Shown: positions 56,875 to 64,000 of the stretch, in pieces
How positions within the stretch are numbered: the first letter of the stretch is position 1
How the letters are laid out: each line of letters starts with the position of its first letter
Origin: Bedellia somnulentella
Taxonomy: Eukaryota; Arthropoda; Insecta; Lepidoptera; Bedelliidae
DNA: 64,000 nt
Assembly (NCBI GenBank): GCA_963576735.1
Contig: OY755173.1
Span: 13,176,873-13,240,872, forward strand
Direction: 5' to 3'
Program-made: the position numbers and the translations under genes
Notes under the pieces: model-generated
The model's database searches: none
Told to the model about the DNA's origin: nothing
Seen by the model: only the letters and a program-made list of their open reading frames with translations

Positions 56875-57165
56875 AATACTAGCTTTTTGCCCGCGACTAT
56901 GTCCGCGTGGACTACATTTTTTGCATCCAGTTTACATCCAAAATACCAAAACACTATCTAACTACACTAACTTCTGTTTTTTTGTATTTATATTCCCGTG
57001 GACGTTGTAATAGATATAAAGAACATTGAGACCTTTTAAGTGATTATTGGGCGATGCAGTTAGACGGTTGGACGGACCCCATTCAACTTCCAAAAGTTGA
57101 TAAAGAATTACTATCTCTGGAGCTGTGGCTACCCTTTTTTGGTATTTATAGCCGTTAGTATATTC
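56875..57165 (-). repeat. Lepidopteran CCCGCGACT repeat followed by reversed family A copy
   Basis: TACTAGCTTTTTGCCCGCGA and GACTATGTCCGCGTGGACT (56877-56915) are hallmark sequence of a repeat found across Lepidoptera. 57020-57165 is family A in reverse (GGGCGATGCAG, CAACTTCCAAAAG, GGTATTTATAGCC). Confidence 0.65.
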
Positions 57166-57188
57166 TCATGATTGATTGATGGATGAAT

Positions 57189-58473
57189 TGTCGCCAAACC
57201 ATAACGCAGACGTGGCGAAAAGAAAAAAATCATTAGTCGTAGTAGTCCAGGCGGTCACCCATCCGAGTACTGACAGCGCCCGACGTTGCTTAACTTCGGT
57301 GATCGCACGAGAAACGATGTATTCAATGTACCAAGAACGTTAGGCACGACACGCTGTTGCGTGTCTAGGTATAGGTACATTCACTGTGTTATGTATCTTA
57401 GACGATACTAATAGTTGCATTGCAGTACGTATCTAAGAACGAGTTGGAAATTAGTGAGATTCAATCACGCACTGAGTAGCTAAACAAAACAACGTCATTA
57501 ACTGAGTTTACAATTATATGCATTGCCATCGCTATCTAATACTACAGCGTGCTAACTTGAACATACTTATACTGAGCTGAGAGTTGCACCATGCATAAAC
57601 TGAGTCAAACTGAGAAATAGCCTTCACTGTGTATATACTTGCAAAGCCATCGCTAATACTGTAGCGCACTAATTGGACCATACTTGCACTAAGTTGAAAG
57701 CTACGTAGTGCCTGATCTGAGCTGAGCTGAGCAGTCGCCTCCACCTCCCCTTATAGCGACCCCGTACCACGCACGTGTTGGCAGAACACTAACTCTGAGC
57801 CTGAGCAAATTACTGAGCCAATCACTGAGCCTAGCACTGAGTTAATGATTGACCCAATCACTGAGCCTAACACTGAGTCTAACACTGATCTTAGCACTGA
57901 GTAAAACAACTACGAAACATTGCATTAGACGAGGCTCAAATGTAACATAAACTGAGATATATGGCTTTGCTGATCTGATGACAGTTTTCAGGTAAATAAT
58001 GAACCAATGTATACGTTTCCATAATTTGTAGGATATAAGTAGATTAATCGAGACACACATCACACTTAAATTGTATGGGCTTACAATAAGTAAGTACGTG
58101 AAACTGTTTTATCACACAATAAAAACACAAAATTAAAAATACAATGTTTAAAGGTTTAAAGTAAAAAGATTCATAAAAACTCACCTGGTGTCTTACGAAA
58201 GCAAGTTCACTCACAAACTATATAGAGATTACTACGTAGTTCACTCCGTAGCGTCTACTCGTCGACTGCTCGGTCGGTGCCGGTGGCGAGGCGAAGACAA
58301 GTAAGGTAAATTCCCCAGCGGGAAGCCCCTTATAACATCGAATTGTAGGACGCACGGGTGTCAAGGGTATTCCCCAAAATATATGAACATTCTGCACTAG
58401 GTCCATACTATTTAGGGCTTCCCCGTAACATTCTACTAGCGAAAATAGGAATCGCGATACTACTTTCGCGACA
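57189..58473 (-). mobile_element. 3' LTR of the second BEL/Pao copy (1,285 bp)
   Basis: It is the reverse complement of 5386-6683, with the same TGTCGCG and GGCGACA ends. It differs by one 12-base repeat unit, one T in the T-run and a few substitutions. Near identity with an element 50 kb away implies recent transposition or segmental duplication. Confidence 0.88.
57230..57345 (-). other. 5S rRNA-derived cassette in the second LTR
   Basis: The same 116 bases as 6526-6641 apart from one visible C/T change (CTTGGTACATTG). Box A, intermediate element and box C are all unchanged. It is followed on its own strand by seven T. Confidence 0.85.
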
Positions 58474-58583
58474 CTCCCCGCCCGAGGAAGGCAAATATAA
58501 TAGAAACAAAATATCTGAATGAGAACTGTTTTTATTCATTACAGATAATAATTTGTAACAGATCGAATAAAATTGTGTCTGAT

Positions 58584-60902
58584 TTAACTAAATTGAAGTC
58601 TGCTGAAGAGCTGAGATGTCCATTGTCGGAGTTTGTCTCTGGCCCGCTGAGCTGACTGACGTCGGGGCGTTGGGCGTTCGGTTTCACTGATTAGATCGAG
58701 CTCAGTTGCTTTGCTAGTAACCTGTGTGCTTGTGTCTACGTCGTTGTTATTACTCGGTTCCGAGATCTGAGTTGAGTCTTCTGAGTGAGAAGTATCTGTG
58801 TTAGGTTCTGAGGTTTGCACTGGATAATCTTGTTGAGGAGTATCGTCCGATAACTCAAGTGGATATAAATGGCTTACAGATCTGGTCAGAGTCTCGTTTG
58901 GTGATATTGTCACTTTAGCTACTCTAATGTTATTATCAGCACCCTTTATCACAGCTGTTATCTTTCCGACTTTCCAAAACGCTCGGTTTTTATCGCCTTT
59001 CACTTGAACAACGTCCCCGACTCTAGGGGGTATATTGACTGCGTTTCTTGGCTGACGATGTTTACTTTTACGCTCCCTGAGACTAGTCAAGTATTGATTG
59101 GAGAACATTTCCACATATTCTTTTAGTATATGTTGACCCCGTTTCCATCCCTCAATCAAATTGGATTTCGTCACTGTGGAATTTTCCATGAATTCTTTAT
59201 CCGAAGAATTGAAAAAACTTAGACCGTTGGGATGTAAGAAATCTGCGGGTGTGAGAACGTGCTCCAATTCTTCTCCTACGGTCGTAAGCGGTCTTGAGTT
59301 GACAACTGCTTCGATTTCTTTAATTGTCGTACTAAGTTGAGTCTGGTTCAAAAGATGCTTATCAACAGTTTTCTTAAGGCAGCTCTTTACAATACCAATT
59401 AGTCTTTCGTAAAAACCCCCAAACCATGGGGCGAGTTCTGGTATAAATTTCCATTTTATGTCGTTAGTGATGCAATAGTCGCTGGTCAATACATCAGCGC
59501 TCAATTTAAATTGTAACGCATTGTCTGAAATAATTAATTTAGGAACTCCCCTTGATGATACAAAACGTCGTAAGGCTAGGAGACACTCTTCAGCCGTCAA
59601 ATCTTTAACAATTTCTAAATGTATCGCACGTACGGCAAGACAAGTATATAAACATACCCAGCTCTTCTCTAAGGAGCCATTTAAATCTATCAATATTGGG
59701 CCAAAGTAGTCAATACCAGAGTATGAAAAAGGAGCACTATAAGTTACTCTTTCTGGAGGAAGCTGGGCCATGGGGGGAAGCTTGTATGGTTCTCCTGAGT
59801 ATTTCCGGCAAGATATGCATCGTTTGAGTATCTTTTGGACTTCAGATCTACCTCTGGATACCCAATATTTCCTTCTGAGTAGGGCAAGTGTGTGTGATAC
59901 TCCCACATGATAATTTGACCTATGCAAGTCGTCAATTATTTTGTCGGTGATGTTGTGGCTTCTCGGAAGGAGTATTGGATACTTTTGATCATACGTCCAG
60001 TCAGTATTGCTTAACCTTCCTTTACAGCGTAAAATTCCTTTTTCATCTTTGTATACTCCAAGTGATCTAGTCATATCTGTTTCTTGGCCCTGTAATTCCT
60101 TGGGGTAGCATTCTTTTTGAGCTTTCCTTATCTGCTCCAAGTCATCCGATATAGATGTGTCGTTGTCGGGCTCTTTATCTTCGTAAGTCTGCACATGTTC
60201 TTCAACATTTACTTCCGAAGGGCCCTGCCCCGGCGAGATACTCTGAGCTATAACGTAGACATTTGAACTTTCTTTGACAACTTTGGGCCATGAACAAGAG
60301 ATGTTATATAAAAAGTCAGGTCCCTTTAACCAACGTTCTAAACTTTCAGCTGAGGCATTTGGTCTTGTTGCGACATCGGCTGGGTTGAGTTGAGAAGGAA
60401 CGTGACGGATGGTTAAGCTGGAGTCACTTTTTATTTCTTCAACGCGTCGTGATACAAAAGGGGGAAGGAGTTTTTCTGTAACACACCAGCTGACTACGAT
60501 TTCACTGTCGGTCCATAGGTACGTTGCTGAGATAGAAATTCTGAGAGCTTTCTTGACTTTCTTTATCAGCCTACTACCAATTAAAGCCCCCAATAACTCT
60601 AGTTTCGGAATTTGGAGATCTGACTGTTCCTTTTTACACACTAATCTCGACTTTCCTATAACAAAGTTAACCGCAATGTTTTCACCACCTACACAGCGAA
60701 TATACACCGCCGCAGCATAGGCTTGTAAGGAAGAATCAGTGAAAGCATGTAGTTCATATTTTAATTCTATGTCTTTTGTTGCATATCCGATCCTTGAAGC
60801 AAAATATCTCGGTAACTTGATATTCTTTACAAGATCTAAACCCATTTTAGAATCATGCCACTCATCGTAGTTTTCTTTAGTTAGTTTTGTGTCCCAGTCT
60901 AC
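58584..60902 (-). CDS. Second BEL/Pao copy: RNase H-integrase part of pol, 5'-truncated
   Basis: This matches 2957-5275 of the first copy, residue for residue as far as I compared. It covers the end of reverse transcriptase, RNase H (FTDSS, WTDSE), HHCC zinc finger, integrase core (GIDYFGP, SDNALQF, FYERLIG) and DUF5641-like tail. It breaks at 60902 right after bases equal to GTAGACTGGG in copy 1. The 5' LTR, gag, protease and most of the polymerase are missing. The first ATG inside it is at 60845. It cannot move by itself. Confidence 0.9.
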   Translation of the reverse strand, partial: VDWDTKLTKENYDEWHDSKMGLDLVKNIKLPRYFASRIGYATKDIELKYELHAFTDSSLQAYAAAVYIRCVGGENIAVNFVIGKSRLVCKKEQSDLQIPKLELLGALIGSRLIKKVKKALRISISATYLWTDSEIVVSWCVTEKLLPPFVSRRVEEIKSDSSLTIRHVPSQLNPADVATRPNASAESLERWLKGPDFLYNISCSWPKVVKESSNVYVIAQSISPGQGPSEVNVEEHVQTYEDKEPDNDTSISDDLEQIRKAQKECYPKELQGQETDMTRSLGVYKDEKGILRCKGRLSNTDWTYDQKYPILLPRSHNITDKIIDDLHRSNYHVGVSHTLALLRRKYWVSRGRSEVQKILKRCISCRKYSGEPYKLPPMAQLPPERVTYSAPFSYSGIDYFGPILIDLNGSLEKSWVCLYTCLAVRAIHLEIVKDLTAEECLLALRRFVSSRGVPKLIISDNALQFKLSADVLTSDYCITNDIKWKFIPELAPWFGGFYERLIGIVKSCLKKTVDKHLLNQTQLSTTIKEIEAVVNSRPLTTVGEELEHVLTPADFLHPNGLSFFNSSDKEFMENSTVTKSNLIEGWKRGQHILKEYVEMFSNQYLTSLRERKSKHRQPRNAVNIPPRVGDVVQVKGDKNRAFWKVGKITAVIKGADNNIRVAKVTISPNETLTRSVSHLYPLELSDDTPQQDYPVQTSEPNTDTSHSEDSTQISEPSNNNDVDTSTQVTSKATELDLISETERPTPRRQSAQRARDKLRQWTSQLFSRLQFS

Positions 60903-60932
60903 AAACTTAATACCTAATACTTATACTTAATA

Positions 60933-61322
60933 CAGACAGTTACTTTCAAGTAATAACTGATTTTACATTTCTTACTGCTTACAATTACAGTTTTATTACT
61001 TAAATTTACTTAACACGCCTAACAAAATCACAGTTTGTTACATGTATTAATTAAAAAAGATACATTAAAACATAACATTCATAACATAATAAAATCACAT
61101 TAAAACATAACATTCATAACATAATAAAATCACAGATTGATTGACAGTTGGTAATATCACAGATTGTTACAATTATTAATTCAAAATAATATACCTAAGC
61201 GTCTTTATGATATGCTATTTGAGCAAGAATACATTACTAACATAATTAACAAAAAGTGTTAATAGTGTAATTGTAGGCAGTAAGAAATGTAAAATCAGTT
61301 ATTACTTGAAAGTGACTGTCTG
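60933..61322. mobile_element. Tc1/mariner-type MITE (390 bp, ~60-bp inverted repeats)
   Basis: CAGACAGTTACTTTCAAGTA...TTACAATTACA at the left is mirrored at the right (about 61265-61322) with two differences. TA stands on both outer sides, as expected for the superfamily. There is no coding sequence. It lies 30 bases beyond the truncation point of the second BEL copy. Confidence 0.8.
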
Positions 61323-61329
61323 TATTTTA

Positions 61330-61545
61330 TTTTATAGTTTGTACTAACGTTTTGTTATTAACAGCTCTATCATTATCGAAGAAACGTAAATAATAGTAAA
61401 AATTTTGATTTTAGTATAAATGGTGTTGTAATCAAGCTTAAATTTTATTTAATTTGATTATAACAATAATCAATAAGTGAGTTCTTATCCAATAATAAAT
61501 AGAAGGTACCTGATTCTTACATGATTATTTTATTTTTAACGTAAC
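61330..61545. other. Spacer, nothing recognised
   Basis: AT-rich; no supported feature. Confidence 0.4.
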
Positions 61546-61667
61546 GGGGATTAATGAACTTTTTAGTTCACTAATCCCCATTACTCGCTCCAATTTATGT
61601 TAACGGGGATTTGTGAACAAAAAGTTCACTTTTCCCCGTTGACGGGGATTGTCAACGGGGAAAAGTG
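61546..61667. repeat. Cluster of hairpins built on AACGGGGAT
   Basis: GGGGATTAATGAACT/AGTTCACTAATCCCC (61546-61579, one mismatch). AACGGGGATTTGTGAAC faces GTTCACTTTTCCCCGTT (61602-61640). CACTTTTCCCCGTTGAC/GTCAACGGGGAAAAGTG (61627-61667) is a perfect 17-bp stem. The second and third share an arm, so two folds are mutually exclusive. Probably ends of a small foldback element. Confidence 0.65.
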
Positions 61668-62060
61668 GAATAAGCCGAAAATTTCATCAAAATTTATGTT
61701 TGCAATAAAACATTAAGTATTTAACCCTTAACTTGGCAGGTCTTTTTAGGTAGGTAAGGCAATAAAAAAACTGTTTAGTTGTTTTATATACTTAATACAG
61801 ATGTCGGAAAAAATATGAAAAAAAATCTCTAATGCGTAAAATTAAAAAAAACACATGTATATTATGCTATACATTGCTCATTAAGCCGCAATCACCTTGA
61901 CGAAGGAGATGTATAGGATAGTATACAGAATCAATAGGTAGTCCAAATAAGTTTTAAAATTTTATTCATCAAATGTTGTAAAAAGTAGGTTTATCTTGTT
62001 TAGATTTATCTTAAAATTATAGTTTTTTAGTCGGGAAAACGGAAATATAGTAATAACATA

Positions 62061-62300
62061 TACATACATACACAAACTCACGGCCATTATCTCAAAAAGG
62101 GGTAGCCAGAGCTTTAGAGCTTCCTTCCTCGATTCCTCAGCCACATTTGATAGTTAATAAGGGAGAAGATGGTATCGTCGGTGATGGGTCTCCAACCGCA
62201 TCGCCAAAAAGCCACTTACAAAAGCCCTACTCCCTTAGTCGCCGTTTACGACACCCGTGGGTAGAAAGGGTTAGTGACATTCTAAGCCGGCACTCTGGTA
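62061..62300 (+). repeat. Dispersed repeat family A, nearly complete copy
   Basis: CTCACGGCCATTATCTC, GGGGTAGCCAGAGC, GGTGATGGGTCTCCAACCGC, CATCGCCAAAAAGCC and CTAAGCCGGCACTC cover the whole family order. Confidence 0.72.
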
Positions 62301-62376
62301 TTGCGGCATATGTTCAGGCCAAAAATCGTAATTGTCATATCTAATACAATCAGTTGGTCTCTCGAGAGGTGTTATG

Positions 62377-62966
62377 TTATTTTGTGTTGTCAGGGATACA
62401 ATCTTTTATAGCAGTAGTTACTTGCCTATTATGTGTTATAAGGCCTGCATAGACTTCATATCGAAATTTTTGCAAAGCTTTGTCAGAAGTCAATAATGCG
62501 TTTCTTTCCCTTCCTTCACAAAGACTTTCTTCCTCTATATCAAATAGTATAGCCCTGCACGTTGTATAGCAGGAAAGCAGTATAAAGCAGGAAAATATAT
62601 ACTGTCCAGCCAGCACTAGGCTTTTTAAATCCCCACAAGCAAGGTTTGTTGGGATTGTACTGTCTTCGTAAGCCCGCCTTTTTTTCCATTTTACCATTTC
62701 ATCTATGCTGTATGCTTTATCATCCTCAATAGAAAGACACTGTGCTCTTAAATTTTCAATAAGTGGACGAATTTTATAAAACCTATCTGTGTGGTCGGGC
62801 TCTCTCTACGTTCTCCGTAAAATGAATGTAATGGTGGAGGTGTGAAAATTCTTACTGGAGGTGATTGTTGAACTGACGATAATGAGGGTATTGATGACAA
62901 GGATGGTATTGCATCATAATTACATTGCATGTGGTTGGAATCCCTAGAAGGGGTAGCCAGAGCCAA
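62377..62966 (-). pseudogene. piggyBac-like transposase relic, frameshifted
   Basis: On the minus strand: RFYKIRPLIENLRAQCLSIE and DDKAYSIDEMV. One base out of phase it continues NPNKPCLWGFKKPSAGWT and VYIFLLYTA. This is the YKIRP..., SIDE.M, ...PNKP..WGFK..., Y.FLLY block of the piggyBac DDE core, whose second aspartate lies in SIDEM. The upstream proline-rich part (62748-62966) may be the N-terminal region. There are several shifts, so it is inactive. I saw no TTAA ends nearby. Confidence 0.6.
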
Positions 62967-63160
62967 GGAATTAGCCTAATTCCTCAGCCACTTTTGGAAA
63001 GTTGAGTGGGGAAAATGGTAAAATAAAGGTTGCTGGTAATGAGTCTGCAACAGCATCGCCAAAAATCCTTTAAAAACCCTAATACTCTTAGTAACCTCTT
63101 ACGTACGCCCACCGGAAGAAATTGGGTAGAGCTATTCTAAGCCGACACTTCAAGGCTTAT
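62936..63160 (+). repeat. Dispersed repeat family A copy
   Basis: GGAATCCCTAGAAGGGGTAG, CCTAATTCCTCAGCCAC, ACAGCATCGCCAAAAATCC and CTAAGCCGACACTTC. It overlaps the outer edge of the piggyBac relic. Confidence 0.7.
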
Positions 63161-63482
63161 ATTAACAGTGTATAGAATAGTATACATATTGTAAAAGACA
63201 TGTCATGCCATAAATTGGGCAATGTATAGTATTCTATACACATTACTTCAAAGTACTATTTTATAAAAAATATTAGTGGTAGATAAAAGGTTCTTATATT
63301 ACTAATTACGTAATACATTGAATATATAAATTTAAAGTATAAAACATTCGTATGAACTTTGAATTAGTAATAAAAAATATTTTTATCCTGGTTCGCACAA
63401 ACGTCCTCCGCATCTTTTTTTCTTTTTGACATCTATTATATTAGGATCATAGACATCTATAAAACTTTTTTCTTCTTACGTA

Positions 63483-64000
63483 CGAGGGCTGCTATTTATG
63501 TATCCGGAATAAAAAAAAGAAACAAACATATATCAATTAATATGGTTTTATTGCTTCTCAAAATATTCGCCGCTCAGATCTATACACTTTTGCATGCGTT
63601 GAAACCAATTTTCATAGCACTTTTTCCACTCAGACTGAGGTATCTCCAAAACGTGCATTTTGAACGCATCGACTGCCTCTTCGCGGCTCGAAAAACGTTG
63701 ACCACGTAATTTTTTCTTCACATTTGGAAATAAATAAAAATCATTGGGTGCCAAATCAGGGCTGTACGGCGGATGACCTGTCAATTCGATCTTTTGAGCT
63801 TCTAAAAACTGAGTTGTGACGGCCGACCTGTGACAGCTAGCATTGTCGTGATGCAGAATGATTCTACGTTGTCGGTTAGTCTTTCTTATTTGTTCAAAGA
63901 CTTCCGGCAAACAAATGGTCGTATACCACTCCGAATTAACAGTTTTACGATTCTCTAAAGGCACTGTAGCTACATGGCCATTTATACCAAAAAAACAAGC
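63483..64000 (-). mobile_element. mariner element, 3' part (continues beyond window)
   Basis: The probable terminal inverted repeat starts CGAGGGCTGCTATTTATG after a TA at 63481. The transposase frame follows on the minus strand. The other end lies right of the window. Confidence 0.75.
63548..64000 (-). CDS. mariner transposase, C-terminal 150 residues (partial)
   Basis: The frame is open from the window edge (ACFFGINGHVATVPLENR) to its stop at 63548. It contains the second and third catalytic residues of a DD34D transposase: LHHDNASCHRS, then YSPDLAPNDFYLFP, with exactly 34 residues between the two aspartates. RGQRFSSREEAVDAF and a closing CIDLSGEYFEKQ follow, as usual in the family. No stop or shift is seen in this part. 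The first aspartate and the DNA-binding domain lie outside the window. Confidence 0.88.
   Translation of the reverse strand, partial: ACFFGINGHVATVPLENRKTVNSEWYTTICLPEVFEQIRKTNRQRRIILHHDNASCHRSAVTTQFLEAQKIELTGHPPYSPDLAPNDFYLFPNVKKKLRGQRFSSREEAVDAFKMHVLEIPQSEWKKCYENWFQRMQKCIDLSGEYFEKQ

Overview
The window looks like nuclear DNA from a moth or butterfly. This rests on AT-rich sequence with intron-split genes and on several repeats familiar from many lepidopteran genomes: the 'agggttcc..ccc..gggaccc' repeat, the 'cccgcgactatgtccgcgtgg' repeat, the 'ccagtagttttggagcct' LINE tail with AAAC repeats, and tRNA-headed SINEs. BEL/Pao, CR1/Jockey-like, RTE, mariner and piggyBac elements are also present. 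No species call is possible. A 200-base run of N (7040-7239) marks an assembly gap.

Layout. 1-6683: a BEL/Pao retrotransposon (+), cut by the left edge, with an open gag-pol frame and a 1.3 kb 3' LTR whose last 160 bases hold a 5S-rRNA-like cassette followed by a T-run. 6703-10050: a lepidopteran repeat, the gap, then a 183-bp satellite arranged in 5-monomer (915-bp) higher-order repeats. 10-13 kb: LINE fragments and a strong hairpin. 13632-30791: a decayed but unprocessed copy of CAD (rudimentary), the trifunctional enzyme that starts de novo pyrimidine synthesis. Its introns remain, but it carries at least five stops, four frameshifts and a damaged donor. Its introns host LINEs, a MULE-like element with long inverted repeats, SINEs and other repeats. 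31-41 kb: SINEs, two THAP-like fragments, an orphan terminal exon (-), LINE pieces and a degraded piggyBac-like element holding a 150-bp hairpin insertion. 41.8-48.5 kb: several LINE fragments on both strands, many interrupted by plus-strand T-runs, ending in an 807-codon LINE reverse transcriptase frame (-). 48713-48799: a possible terminal exon (-). 49.3-52.2 kb: a 92-bp dimeric minisatellite with an RTE LINE inserted in it. 55709-55933: the last coding exon (+) of a Cys-loop ligand-gated channel. 57189-60902: a second, 5'-truncated inverted copy of the BEL element with the same 5S-bearing LTR. 60.9-64 kb: a MITE, hairpins, a piggyBac relic and a mariner transposase cut by the right edge.

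The only sequences that look like working host genes are fragments: the channel exon, and perhaps the terminal exons at 34.8-35.1 and 48.7 kb. The rest is mobile DNA, satellites and the dead CAD copy. That density, with a decayed essential gene that kept its introns, would suit a W chromosome or heterochromatin, but this is inference. The most unusual signal is the 5S-derived Pol III promoter cassette inside the BEL/Pao LTR, present in both copies.
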